DNA of 64,000 bases from Bradyrhizobium sp. SK17 (GCF_002831585.1 NZ_CP025113.1:3797001-3861000); one strand, 5' to 3'; positions 35,531 through 44,293 are shown, numbered from the stretch's first letter. The notes: generated from the letters alone by a model not told the origin. Program-made: numbers and translations.

Positions 35531-36856
35531 ATGTCCAAGGATCATTTGAACGTCATGTCTTTCGATCGTCGCCGCGTGCTGCAAGGCATCGCCGGTGGGT
35601 TCGCCGCAGCAGGCACGACGACATTGTTCGCGCCGGCCGTGCGCGCCGCCAACAAGCCGATCAAGATCGGTTACGTCTCGCCGAAGAGCGGGCCATTGGC
35701 CGCCTTCGCCGAGGCCGACGATTTCGTGCTCGGTGAATTCCGGAAATTCATCAAGGATGGCGTCAAGGTCGGCTCGCAGACCTATCCGGTCGAGGTGGTG
35801 ACCAAAGACAGCCAGTCGAATCCAAACCGCGCCGCCGAAGTCGCCAAGGAGCTGATCACCCGCGACAATGTCAGCCTGATCGTGGTCGGCGCCACGCCGG
35901 AGACCAACAATCCGGTGGCGACGCAGTGCGAGCTGGAGCAGGTGCCGTGCATCTCCACGGTTGCACCATGGCAGACCAATTTCATCGGCCGGCAAGCCAA
36001 TCCCGGCGATCCCAAGAGCTGGAAGCCGTTCGACTACACGTTCCACTACTTCTGGGGGCTCGAGGATGTGATCGGCGTCTTCACCAGCATGTGGAGCCAG
36101 GTCGCGACCAACAAATCGGTCGGTGCGCTGTTCCCGAACGATGCCGACGGCAACGCCTGGGGCGACACCACGATCGGCTTCCCGCCCGTCTTGGCCAAGC
36201 AGGGCTTCAAGCTGACCGACCCCGGCCGCTTCCAGAATCTCACCGACGATTTCTCTTCGCAGATCGCCGCGTTCCGTGGCGCCGATGCCGAGATCATCAC
36301 CGGCGTGATCATCCCGCCCGACTTCACCACCTTCTGGAATCAGTCGCGGCAGAAGGGACTGAAGCCGAAGGTCGTCTCCGTCGCCAAGGCGCTGCTGTTT
36401 CCTGCGTCGGTGCAGGCGCTCGGCAAGGGCGGCAACAACATCTCGACCGAGGTGTGGTGGACACCGACGCATCCCTACAAATCGAGCCTCAGCGGCGTCA
36501 GCGCGAAGGATCTTGCCAAGGGCTATGAGCAGGCCTCCGGCAAGCAATGGACCCAGCCGATCGGCTTCGTGCACTCGCTGTTCGAGGTCGCGATCGACGC
36601 GATCAAGCGTTCGGGCGACCCGGGCGACGGCGCGGCGCTCGCGAAGGCGATCGGAGCCACCAAGCTCGATACGATAGTGGGCCAGGTCGCGTTCGGCTCC
36701 AGCGCGGTGCCGCCATTCGCGGCCAAGAACATCGCCAAGACGCCGCTGGTCGGCGGCCAATGGCGGCTCAGCGGCGACAAATACGACATGGTGATCACCG
36801 ACAACAGACTGGCGCCGCAAATCCCGCTCGGCGGCGACATGCAGGCGCTGAGCTAG
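35531..36856 (+). CDS. Liv-type ABC transporter substrate-binding protein (Tat signal)
   Basis: 441 residues from the ATG at 35531, with GGAGGGG just upstream. The N-terminus carries a likely twin-arginine signal, SFDRRRVLQGIAGGFAAAG, cleaved after AVRA (about residue 38). The mature part is a family-6 periplasmic binding protein: IKIGYVSPKSGPLAAFAEAD and KELITRDNVSLIVVGATPET. Members of this class next to ring-cleavage genes often bind aromatic acids. It follows the hydroxylase by 83 bases and precedes two ATPases and two permeases, completing an importer. Confidence 0.9.
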   Translation: MSKDHLNVMSFDRRRVLQGIAGGFAAAGTTTLFAPAVRAANKPIKIGYVSPKSGPLAAFAEADDFVLGEFRKFIKDGVKVGSQTYPVEVVTKDSQSNPNRAAEVAKELITRDNVSLIVVGATPETNNPVATQCELEQVPCISTVAPWQTNFIGRQANPGDPKSWKPFDYTFHYFWGLEDVIGVFTSMWSQVATNKSVGALFPNDADGNAWGDTTIGFPPVLAKQGFKLTDPGRFQNLTDDFSSQIAAFRGADAEIITGVIIPPDFTTFWNQSRQKGLKPKVVSVAKALLFPASVQALGKGGNNISTEVWWTPTHPYKSSLSGVSAKDLAKGYEQASGKQWTQPIGFVHSLFEVAIDAIKRSGDPGDGAALAKAIGATKLDTIVGQVAFGSSAVPPFAAKNIAKTPLVGGQWRLSGDKYDMVITDNRLAPQIPLGGDMQALS

Positions 36857-36884
36857 CGAGCGCGTCACCGGCACAACATCGATC

Positions 36885-36913
36885 GAGGATGCGCGTCCCA
36901 TCCGCGCATCCTC
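36885..36913 (+). other. Strong hairpin between binding-protein and ATPase genes
   Basis: GAGGATGCGCG, 7-base loop, CGCGCATCCTC: a perfect 11-bp stem 28 bases after the binding-protein stop and 28 before the ATPase start. No T-tract follows. It probably stabilises the upstream transcript or slows read-through, giving excess binding protein. Confidence 0.7.
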
Positions 36914-36941
36914 TCCCAGCGAACCCATGCGGTGAGCGAAC

Positions 36942-37655
36942 ATGCTCGAACTCCATTCCGTCTCGAAACGGTTCGGTGCCATCGTGGTCGCCGATGCCAT
37001 CGACCTGACGCTGTCGTCCGGCGAGGCGCTCGGCGTGATCGGGCCGAACGGCGCCGGCAAGTCGACGCTGTTCAACCTGATCACCGGCCTGTTGCGGCCG
37101 GATGCCGGCCGTATCGTCCTCGATGGCGCCGACATCACGCATCTCTCTCCGGAGGCGCGCTGCCGCACCGGCATCGGGCGCTCGTTCCAGATCCCGCAGC
37201 CGTTCGACCACCTCTCTGTGTTCGAGAACCTTGCGGTCGCCGCCCAGTTCGGCGGCGGTCTGTCGGAGGCGGATGCGGTCCAGCACTGCGGCCGGATGCT
37301 TGACTTGACCGGCCTCGAAGCCAAGGCCAATCGTCTTGCCGGCAGCCTGCCGCTGCTCGATCGCAAGCGGCTCGAGCTGGCACGGGCGCTCGCCACCAAA
37401 CCGCGCACGCTGCTGCTCGACGAGATCGCCGGCGGGCTCACCGATGCCGAATGTCATGAGCTGGTCGAGACCATCAGAACCATCCACGCCGAGGGCGTCG
37501 CCATCGTCTGGATCGAGCATGTGGTGCATGCACTGCTCGCGGTGGTGCAGCGGCTGGTCGTGCTCAATTTCGGCAAGGTCGTGGCCCAGGGCGTGCCTGC
37601 CGAGGTGATGCGTTCGCGCGAGGTCGAGACCATCTATATGGGCGTGCCAGCATGA
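36942..37655 (+). CDS. Liv-type ABC transporter ATP-binding protein, LivG-type
   Basis: 237 residues from the ATG at 36942. Walker A is GPNGAGKST, the Q-loop region is SFQIPQPFDHLSVFENL, Walker B is TLLLDEIAGGLT, and the switch histidine is in IWIEHV. The ABC signature is degenerate: LPLLDRKRLELARAL stands in place of LSGGQ, so hydrolysis probably depends on the signature of the LivF-type partner. It overlaps the LivF-type gene by 4 bases. Confidence 0.92.
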   Translation: MLELHSVSKRFGAIVVADAIDLTLSSGEALGVIGPNGAGKSTLFNLITGLLRPDAGRIVLDGADITHLSPEARCRTGIGRSFQIPQPFDHLSVFENLAVAAQFGGGLSEADAVQHCGRMLDLTGLEAKANRLAGSLPLLDRKRLELARALATKPRTLLLDEIAGGLTDAECHELVETIRTIHAEGVAIVWIEHVVHALLAVVQRLVVLNFGKVVAQGVPAEVMRSREVETIYMGVPA

Positions 37656-38356
37656 CCGCGCTGCTCAATGTGTCTGCGCTCGATGCGTTCTATGGCGACT
37701 TCCAGGCGCTGTTCGGCGTCGATTTCGAGCTCGGCCAGGGCGAGGCGGTCGCGGTGATCGGCGCCAATGGCGCCGGCAAGTCGACCATGCTGAAATCGCT
37801 GGCCGGTCTCGTGAAGAACCGCTCCGATGCCATCCGTCTCAACGGGCGCGCGATCGGCGATGCGTCCGCCGCCAGCATCGTGCGGCTCGGGCTGGCGCTG
37901 GTCCCCGAGGGGCGCCAACTGTTTCCCTCGCTCAGCGTCGAGGAGAATCTGCTGATCGGTGCTTACGGCGGCGAGCGCACCACACCGTGGGATCTGGCCG
38001 CGGTGTACCGGATGTTTCCGGTGCTCAAGGAGCGCCGGCGCGGCGCCGTCACGGCGCTGTCCGGTGGCCAGCAGCAGATGGTGGCGATCGGCCGCGCGCT
38101 GATGTCGAACCCACAGGTCTTGCTGTGCGACGAGATCAGCCTCGGCCTCGCGCCGATCGTGGTGGAGGATATCTACCGCATGCTGCCGCAGATCCGCTCG
38201 GGCGGCACCGCGGTCGTGCTGGTCGAGCAGGACATCGCCCGCGCGCTGCGGGCGGCCGATCGTTTTTATTGCTTGCAGGAGGGGCGGGTGACCTTGAGCG
38301 GAAAGCCTGACGATGTGGATCAGGACACGATCCGCGCGGCCTATTTCGGAGCATGA
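37652..38356 (+). CDS. Liv-type ABC transporter ATP-binding protein, LivF-type
   Basis: 234 residues from the ATG at 37652. Walker A is GANGAGKST, the signature is LSGGQQQM, Walker B is VLLCDEISLGLA, and the switch histidine position is replaced by glutamine context LVEQDIA, as usual in LivF. VPEGRQLFPSLSVEENL is the family Q-loop block. The stop is 7 bases before the LivH-type permease. Confidence 0.92.
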   Translation: MTALLNVSALDAFYGDFQALFGVDFELGQGEAVAVIGANGAGKSTMLKSLAGLVKNRSDAIRLNGRAIGDASAASIVRLGLALVPEGRQLFPSLSVEENLLIGAYGGERTTPWDLAAVYRMFPVLKERRRGAVTALSGGQQQMVAIGRALMSNPQVLLCDEISLGLAPIVVEDIYRMLPQIRSGGTAVVLVEQDIARALRAADRFYCLQEGRVTLSGKPDDVDQDTIRAAYFGA

Positions 38357-38363
38357 GGGAGCG

Positions 38364-39230
38364 ATGAGCGGATTCGACACCATCATCGAAGGCGTGCTGC
38401 TCGGCGGCGTCTATGCGCTGTTCGCGCTCGGCCTGTCGCTGATCTTCGGCATCATGCGTCTCGTCAACCTGGCCCATGGCGACCTGATCCTGCTCGCGGC
38501 CTATCTGGTGCTCAGCGCCACCACCGCGCTCGGCGTGCCGCTTGCGGTCGCTTCGCTGCTGGTCGTCGCTGTGATGTTCGTGCTTGGTTTCGTGTTGCAG
38601 CGGCTGGTGCTGGAGCGCGTGCTCGGCGACGATATCCTGCCGCCGCTGCTGGTCACGTTCGGCCTGTCGATCGTGATCCAGAACGGGCTGCTGCTCGGCT
38701 ATGGCGCGGACAGCCGTCGCCTGCAAGCCGGCGCGTTCGAATCATCATCGGTCACGCTGGCCCCGGGTCTCAGCGTCGGCCTCGCGCCGCTGACGGCGCT
38801 GGTGACGGCGATCGCCGCCGTCGCGCTGCTTCAGCTGATTTTCTATCGCACCTCGCTCGGCCGCGCCTTCCGCGCCACCGCCGACAATCCGGCGATCGCG
38901 CAATTGATGGGCGTCAACGAGCGCAATGTCTATGCCATCGCGGTCGGGCTCTCGCTCGCGGTGTCGGTGATCGCCGCTGTCGTGTTCGGTATCCGCGCCA
39001 GCTTCGATCCGTCGATCGGGCCGGCGCGGCTGCTCTACGCGTTCGAGGCCGTGATCATCGGCGGCCTCGGCAGCCTGTGGGGCACGCTGGCGGGCGGCAT
39101 CGTGCTCGGGCTCGCGCAGGCGATCGGCGGCCGGATCAATCCGGAATGGCAGATCCTGGCCGGCCATCTCACCTTCCTGGCCGTGCTGATGGTGCGGCCG
39201 CGCGGTCTCTTCCCGGCGAGGCGGACATGA
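38364..39230 (+). CDS. Liv-type ABC transporter permease, LivH-type
   Basis: 288 residues from the ATG at 38364, with GGGAGCG upstream. Typical LivH start: GVLLGGVYALFALGLSLIFG then MRLVNLAHGDLILLAAY. Eight or so hydrophobic segments follow, and the ATPase-contact region is TSLGRAFRATADNPAIAQLM. Its stop overlaps the start of the LivM-type permease (ATGA). Confidence 0.92.
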   Translation: MSGFDTIIEGVLLGGVYALFALGLSLIFGIMRLVNLAHGDLILLAAYLVLSATTALGVPLAVASLLVVAVMFVLGFVLQRLVLERVLGDDILPPLLVTFGLSIVIQNGLLLGYGADSRRLQAGAFESSSVTLAPGLSVGLAPLTALVTAIAAVALLQLIFYRTSLGRAFRATADNPAIAQLMGVNERNVYAIAVGLSLAVSVIAAVVFGIRASFDPSIGPARLLYAFEAVIIGGLGSLWGTLAGGIVLGLAQAIGGRINPEWQILAGHLTFLAVLMVRPRGLFPARRT

Positions 39231-40321
39231 GCGTCGAGAGCATCGATATCCCGGCAGATCGGAAGGATCGTCAGGCCGATGTGCCGGTGTGGCAGGTCCG
39301 GGTTGGCACGCGCCTGTCGCGCGTCGCGGCCATGGCCGGCGTGGTGCTGGTCGTGGTGCTCGCGGTGCTGCCCGCGGTCGCATCGCGCAATCTGATCCAG
39401 GATCTGATCTTCGTTCTCACCATGCTGACCTTGGCGCAGCTCTGGAACGTGCTGGCCGGCTGGGGCGGACTGGTGTCGGTCGGGCAGCAGGCCTTCGTCG
39501 GGCTTGGCGCCTATGCGCTGTTCGCCGGCATCGTGATGGCCGGGCTCGATCCCGTGGCGGCGATCCCGCTGGCCGGGCTGTTCGCGGCGCTGATCGCGAC
39601 CGTGCTCGGGCCGCTGCTGTTCCGGCTGGAAGGGCCATATTTCGCGATCGGCAGCTGGGTCGCCGCCGAAGCGTTGCGGCTGATCTGCGCGCAGTTCAAA
39701 TCGCTCGGCGGCGGCACCGGGATGTCGATCTCGCCCAGCGAACTGTCGCAGATGTTCGGGCTGAAGGCGGTACAGGCGGTGCTCGGCCTGCGCCCGGCAG
39801 CGGCGCGCGACGTGCTGGTCTACTGGCTGGCACTGCTGCTCGCCGTGCTGGTCACGCTCGCGATCTATGCCTTCATGCGCTCGCGCCATGGCCTGGCGCT
39901 GGCGGCGAGCCGCGACAACGCGGCGGCAGCGCGCAGCGTCGGCGTGCGCACCGCGCGGATCCGGCACGTGCTGTGGATCGCGGTCGCGTTCGCCACCGGC
40001 ATGGTCGGCGCGGTGGTCTACCTCCAGAAAGCGCGCATATCGCCCGACGCCGCCTTCAGCGTCACCGACTGGACCGCCTATGTGATCTTCATCGTCGTGA
40101 TCGGCGGCGTGCGTACCATCGAAGGCCCGATGGTCGGCGTGCTGCTGCTCTGGGGGCTCGTCACCTGGCTCGCCCAATATGGCAGCCTCTACCTCGTCGT
40201 GCTCGGCACGCTCGCCATCCTGATCATGCTGTTCATGCCGCGCGGCGTATGGGGCGCGGCGGCGCGGCGCTGGCAATGGCAGCTGTTCCCGACCCAGCGC
40301 TGGCTCGGCCGCAGCGGCTAG
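39227..40321 (+). CDS. Liv-type ABC transporter permease, LivM-type
   Basis: 364 residues from the ATG at 39227. A cytoplasmic lead of about 35 residues precedes the membrane region. LivM features include LWNVLAGWGGLVSVGQQAFV, the coupling loop LALAASRDNAAAARSVGVRT, and a late VIFIVVIGGVRTIEGPMVG. It is the last gene of the importer and of the hydroxyquinol cluster; a palindromic element follows. Confidence 0.92.
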   Translation: MSVESIDIPADRKDRQADVPVWQVRVGTRLSRVAAMAGVVLVVVLAVLPAVASRNLIQDLIFVLTMLTLAQLWNVLAGWGGLVSVGQQAFVGLGAYALFAGIVMAGLDPVAAIPLAGLFAALIATVLGPLLFRLEGPYFAIGSWVAAEALRLICAQFKSLGGGTGMSISPSELSQMFGLKAVQAVLGLRPAAARDVLVYWLALLLAVLVTLAIYAFMRSRHGLALAASRDNAAAARSVGVRTARIRHVLWIAVAFATGMVGAVVYLQKARISPDAAFSVTDWTAYVIFIVVIGGVRTIEGPMVGVLLLWGLVTWLAQYGSLYLVVLGTLAILIMLFMPRGVWGAAARRWQWQLFPTQRWLGRSG

Positions 40322-40368
40322 CGCATGATGGGTTCAAATCGAAGCGCGTTGGCTTCGTGCTCGCTTTA

Positions 40369-40484
40369 CCTCCGCATTGCGGAGAGGTCGATTTGCGGAG
40401 CAAATCGGGGGAGGGGCGCAGCTCCAACGAGAGACCGTAAACCCTCACCCGGCGCTACGCGCCGACCTCTCCCAAGGGAGAGGT
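40369..40484. repeat. Interspersed palindromic element, CCTCTCCC type
   Basis: Contains the small palindromes CCTCCGCATTGCGGAGAGG, CGATTTGCGGAGCAAATCG and GGCGCTACGCGCC, and ends CCTCTCCCAAGGGAGAGGT. It lies between the converging LivM-type permease and the SnoaL-like gene and could terminate both transcripts. Confidence 0.7.
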
Positions 40485-40497
40485 GAACCTCCACCGC

Positions 40498-40962
40498 TCA
40501 GAACATCGTGTTGCTGTTCGCCGGGTTCTCGGGAACCGGTTGCACCACGTCCCAATGCTCGACGATCTTGCCATCCTCGAGCTTGAAGATGTCGATGATC
40601 GCGTTGCCGCGGGTGCCGGGCTCGCGCACGGCATGAACGTGCAGGATCACATAGTCGCCGTCGACGAACGAGCGCTTGATCTCGCTGTGCGAGTTCGGGA
40701 ACTTCTCGCGCAGGAAGGCGATGAACTTGCGGAAGCCGTCCGGTCCGTCGGCCGCGCCGGGATTGTGCTGCACATAGCGGTTGCCGACATAGGCCAGCGC
40801 CGCGTCGGCGTCCTTCTGGTTTAGTCCCTTCTCGTAGAAGGCCAGCACCGCCTTGCGGTTGGCTTCCTGCTGCGCTTCGCTGGTCGCGGCCATAGCCGAC
40901 GACGACGCGAGTGCAAGGAGGAGAGCGGCGACGACTGTCCGTGGCCGGAGAAGGGTGTTCAT
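40498..40962 (-). CDS. Secreted SnoaL-like/NTF2-fold protein
   Basis: 154 residues with a signal peptide (MNTLLRPRTVVAALLLALAS, cleavage after AMA, about residue 25). The mature part is a SnoaL-like NTF2 fold: FYEKGLNQKDADAALAYVGN, YVQHNPGAADGPDGFRKFIA and IDIFKLEDGKIVEHWDVVQP. Such proteins act on or bind small molecules; no catalytic function can be assigned. It is transcribed alone, opposite to its left neighbour. Confidence 0.85.
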   Translation of the reverse strand: MNTLLRPRTVVAALLLALASSSAMAATSEAQQEANRKAVLAFYEKGLNQKDADAALAYVGNRYVQHNPGAADGPDGFRKFIAFLREKFPNSHSEIKRSFVDGDYVILHVHAVREPGTRGNAIIDIFKLEDGKIVEHWDVVQPVPENPANSNTMF

Positions 40963-41067
40963 CTGGAGGCTCCCGAGGCTGAGCGATGGATAGCGCTCTC
41001 TACAGCGTCCATCTCCCGCCCGAAAGAACGCACTCCTGGCTCACATGGTCACCGGGAGATACCGGGC

Positions 41068-41988
41068 CTATGCCGCCTGCGCCGCTGCGCCATGCGCGTG
41101 CTTGTCGATGGCGTCGATGATCTCGGGCCACATCGGGATCGGCAGCGCATGGCCCATGCCTTCGATCATCAGCAGCTTGGCGCCCGGGATCGAGACCGCG
41201 GTGTCCTTGCCGCCCTCGGGATGCACCAAGGGATCGATGGTGCCGTGGATCACCAGCGTCGGCGCCTTGACGCTGCGCAAGCGCTCCTTGCGACTGCCGG
41301 AGGCGAGGATGGCGCGCAGCTGGCGGCCGACACCCTCCGGATTGAGACCGCGCTCAAAGGTGCGCCGCGCACGTTCAGGATCGAGCGCCTCGTCCTCCGG
41401 GAACGAGCCGTTGCGCAACACTTTCCAGGTCTGTCCGAAGCGGACGAAATACTCCTCCTTGCTCTTCGGCGGCGGTGCCATCAGCACCGCGGTCGCCTCG
41501 CGGGTCGGGCCCGGGATCTTGGGATTGCCTGTGGTCGACATGATCGAGGTCAGCGAGCGCACCCGCTCGGGGAAGGTGATCGCAACCTCCTGCGCGATCA
41601 TGCCGCCCATCGAGGCGCCGACCAGATGCGCGGTACGGATGCCGAGCGCGTCCATCAGCCCGATCGTGTCGCGGGCCATGTCTGCGAGTTTGTAGGGCGC
41701 GGCGACCGGGATCTTCAGGAAGCGCAGCTTGATCAGCTCGAGCGCGGTCAGCCGCTTGCCGCCGCTCATCCGCGACGACTTGCCGATATCCCTGTTGTCG
41801 AATCGGATCACGCGAAAACCGCGCGCGGCGAGCTGCCGGCAGAACTCGTCGTCCCAATGGATCATCTGGGCGCCGAGGCCCATGATCAGCAGCAGCGGCT
41901 CCGCATTCGCATCGCCAAAGACCTCGTAGCAGATGTCGATGTTGTTGGCGCGGGCAAGCTGCGGCGGCTGATGGGCGAGCGTGGTCAC
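41068..41988 (-). CDS. Alpha/beta hydrolase
   Basis: 306 residues from the ATG at 41988. The fold is a serine hydrolase: LLLIMGLGAQMIHWDDEFCR holds the oxyanion loop, the elbow is VGASMGG (serine nucleophile), the acid is likely the Asp in HGTIDPLVHPEGG, and the histidine is in EGMGHALP. No signal peptide. It is divergent from the PHA genes at 42170, and I see no indication of its substrate. Confidence 0.85.
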   Translation of the reverse strand: MTTLAHQPPQLARANNIDICYEVFGDANAEPLLLIMGLGAQMIHWDDEFCRQLAARGFRVIRFDNRDIGKSSRMSGGKRLTALELIKLRFLKIPVAAPYKLADMARDTIGLMDALGIRTAHLVGASMGGMIAQEVAITFPERVRSLTSIMSTTGNPKIPGPTREATAVLMAPPPKSKEEYFVRFGQTWKVLRNGSFPEDEALDPERARRTFERGLNPEGVGRQLRAILASGSRKERLRSVKAPTLVIHGTIDPLVHPEGGKDTAVSIPGAKLLMIEGMGHALPIPMWPEIIDAIDKHAHGAAAQAA

Positions 41989-42084
41989 GTGCGTCCTCTT
42001 CCGGATTCGAGGTCAGGAACCTGCATGCTGCCATGGATTGACGCAGCGCAGAAGGGCTTCGACGCCGCGGGTCGTGCCGCGCTG

Positions 42085-42113
42085 TTGACCGATCAGCGGC
42101 AACAGTGTCGTAT
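42085..42113 (+). promoter_or_regulatory. Candidate promoter of the phaE-like/phaC operon
   Basis: TTGACC (42085-42090) is a good -35 box; 17 bases later TCGTAT (42108-42113) is a weak -10. It stands 57 bases before the ATG at 42170, in the divergent gap. Confidence 0.35.
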
Positions 42114-42169
42114 GGCACGAACAAGTGGAAGCGCGACAAGCGCTCGGGATTGGTGAGGAGGAGGGCCGC

Positions 42170-42553
42170 ATGGCCGACAAGGGCAACGACCCTGCCGTGA
42201 TCTGGCAGACGATGATTGGCGAGATGGAGAAGGGGTTCAACTCCTTCGGCAACCAGTTGATGAGCTCGCCTGAGTTCTCGAAGGTGATGAACCAGGCCGG
42301 CGGCGTCGCGGCCGGGGCGCAAAAGCAGCTCGGCGAGCTGATGGAGAAGTATCTGCTGGCGATGAACCTGCCGAGCCGCGCCCAGCTCGTCGGCATGGCC
42401 GAGCGCCTGCAATCGATGGAGACCCAGCTCAACGAGATCAAGACGCTGTTGCAGCAGGTGCATCACAATTCGCTGGCGCCGGACGACGGTTATGGCGCGA
42501 CGCCGCGGCCGCCGCGCACCAAGCGCCCGCCATCCGAGGGAGACGGCACATGA
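42170..42553 (+). CDS. Short PhaE-like/phasin-like PHA synthase partner protein
   Basis: 127 residues from the ATG at 42170, preceded by GAGGAGGAGGG. It starts MADKGNDPAVIWQTMIGEME and is mostly helical, with a late segment RLQSMETQLNEIKTLLQQVH that could form a coiled coil. Known PhaE subunits of class III PHA synthases are about 350 residues; this matches only their C-terminal type of helix. Its stop overlaps the start of phaC by 4 bases, so it is almost certainly the small partner of that synthase. A basic, proline-rich tail (RPPRTKRPPS) ends it. Confidence 0.72.
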   Translation: MADKGNDPAVIWQTMIGEMEKGFNSFGNQLMSSPEFSKVMNQAGGVAAGAQKQLGELMEKYLLAMNLPSRAQLVGMAERLQSMETQLNEIKTLLQQVHHNSLAPDDGYGATPRPPRTKRPPSEGDGT

Positions 42554-43632
42554 ATGCTCCCACCGGGTTTGATTTCGCCTCGATCTCCGAGCGGGTGCAG
42601 TCCGAGGTGCAGCGTGCGATCCAGCGCAGCATCAAGGGCGTCGAGTATTTCTCGAGCTCGGGCCCCACGCTCGGCGAGACACCGAAGGACGTGCTGTACT
42701 CGCGCGGCACCATGAACCTCTATCACTACCGGCCGCAGGCCGACGAGGTCTATCGCGTGCCGGTCCTGATCGTGATGGCGACCACCAACCGCGGTTACAT
42801 CCTCGACCTGGTGCCGGGGCAGAGCTTCATCGAATTCCTGCTCAAGCGCGGCTTCGATGTCTACATGCTGGATTGGACCGCGCCGAAGCCCGAGGAGAAG
42901 TCGCTGCGCATGGAGGACTACGTCCTCGACTTCATTCCGGAATCGGTCCGCCGCGTGCAGCAGGTCTCCGGCGAGAAGGACGTCTCGGTGATCGGCTATT
43001 GCTTCGGCGGCGTGCTCTCGCTGCTCTATGGCTCGATCTTCAACGACGGGCCGATGAAGAATTTGATCTGCTTCACCACGCCGATCGATTTCCGCGAGAT
43101 GAAGCTGTTCTCGAATTTCGCCGACCGCCGCTACTTCGACGTCGACCGCCTGATCGACAGCACCGGCAACATGCCGCCCGAGCTGATCCTGCAATCGTTC
43201 GACATGTTGCGGCCGGCCGCGCGCGTAGCTGGCCAGATCCAGCTCTGGGACAACATCTGGAACGACGAGTTCGTCAAATCGTACCGGATGTTCGACCGCT
43301 GGGCGACCGACACGCTGCCGCTGGCCGGCGAATATTTCCGCGCCATCACCAAGGACCTGATGTGGGACAACAAGCTCTACAACGACACCATGACGGTCGG
43401 CGGCCGCGCGGCCAGGCTTGCCGACATCAAGGTGCCGATCCTGCACGCGGTCGCCGAGCACGACCACATCGTGCCCTATGACGCGGCAAAGCACCTGATC
43501 ACCAAGATCGGCTCGGCGGACAAGGAGGAGGTGATGCTGAAAGGCGGTCACGTCTCGCTGGTCGCCGGCGCCAATGCAATCAAGCGGCTGTGGCCGAAAC
43601 TCGACAACTGGTTGGGCAAGAGATCGACATGA
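42550..43632 (+). CDS. phaC: Class III poly(3-hydroxyalkanoate) synthase subunit PhaC
   Basis: 360 residues, the size of class III synthases, which polymerise 3-hydroxyacyl-CoA into PHA. The catalytic triad can be read: Cys151 in the lipase-like box GYCFGG, Asp305 in AEHDHIVP and His334 in KGGHVSL. These positions lie close to those of the Allochromatium enzyme (149, 302, 331). The N-terminus LYHYRPQADEVYRVPVLIVM and RGYILDLVPGQSFIEFLL are typical. It overlaps the PhaE-like gene upstream and the acetyltransferase gene downstream, so the three are co-translated. Confidence 0.93.
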   Translation: MNAPTGFDFASISERVQSEVQRAIQRSIKGVEYFSSSGPTLGETPKDVLYSRGTMNLYHYRPQADEVYRVPVLIVMATTNRGYILDLVPGQSFIEFLLKRGFDVYMLDWTAPKPEEKSLRMEDYVLDFIPESVRRVQQVSGEKDVSVIGYCFGGVLSLLYGSIFNDGPMKNLICFTTPIDFREMKLFSNFADRRYFDVDRLIDSTGNMPPELILQSFDMLRPAARVAGQIQLWDNIWNDEFVKSYRMFDRWATDTLPLAGEYFRAITKDLMWDNKLYNDTMTVGGRAARLADIKVPILHAVAEHDHIVPYDAAKHLITKIGSADKEEVMLKGGHVSLVAGANAIKRLWPKLDNWLGKRST

Positions 43633-44225
43633 CCGAACAACGTTCCTACCCGCGCCACGTCACGACCGAGGCCGGCGACATCGAGTTCCGGCTGATGACG
43701 CGGGCCGACGAGGCCGCGGTGCTGGCCTTCGCGCAGAAGCTGCCGACGCACGACCTCCTGTTCCTGCCGCGCAACATCAGCCAGCCGAAGGTGCTGTCGG
43801 CCTGGGTCAACGAGATCGAGCGCGGTGACATCACGAGCCTGCTCGCGATCAAGGATGGCAAGGTGGTCGGCTGCGGCACGCTGGTGCGCGATCCGCACTC
43901 CTGGTCGCCGCATGTCGGCGAGATCCGGATGGTGGTGTCGCTCGACGTGCGCGGGCAGGGCGTCGGCCGGGCGCTGTCACAGGAGACGTTCGCCATTGCC
44001 CTTGGCGCCGGGCTGGAGAAGTTCTCGGTGCAGATGACGGTCGACCAGCGCGCGGCGATCGCGCTGTTCGAAAGCCTCGGCTTCAAGGCGGAGGCCCTGC
44101 TGCGCGACCATGTCCGCGATGTCGAGGGCAAGACCCACGACATCGTCGTGCTCGGGCACAACGTGGCGCAGGTCCGGGCGCAAATGGAGGCATATGGGGT
44201 GTCGGACGCGGTTGGGGGTAATTAG
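43629..44225 (+). CDS. GNAT family N-acetyltransferase
   Basis: 198 residues from the ATG at 43629. The acetyl-CoA loop is IRMVVSLDVRGQGVGRALSQ and the following helix and beta-bulge VDQRAAIALFESLGFKAE fit the family. The ATG overlaps the phaC stop, so it is expressed with the PHA synthase. No substrate can be named; it may modify a granule or metabolic protein, but this rests only on position. Confidence 0.87.
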   Translation: MTEQRSYPRHVTTEAGDIEFRLMTRADEAAVLAFAQKLPTHDLLFLPRNISQPKVLSAWVNEIERGDITSLLAIKDGKVVGCGTLVRDPHSWSPHVGEIRMVVSLDVRGQGVGRALSQETFAIALGAGLEKFSVQMTVDQRAAIALFESLGFKAEALLRDHVRDVEGKTHDIVVLGHNVAQVRAQMEAYGVSDAVGGN

Positions 44226-44293
44226 AAACCGTTCACCGCTGACGCGTTAGGCAATCTGCCGGATTTTCATCCAATTCACAGGTTCGTGATATC

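Noticed and set aside
34670..36856. 728-codon plus frame ending in the binding protein
   Set aside because: Residues before the ATG at 35531 are an out-of-frame reading of the hydroxylase; the Tat signal and ribosome site fix the start at 35531.
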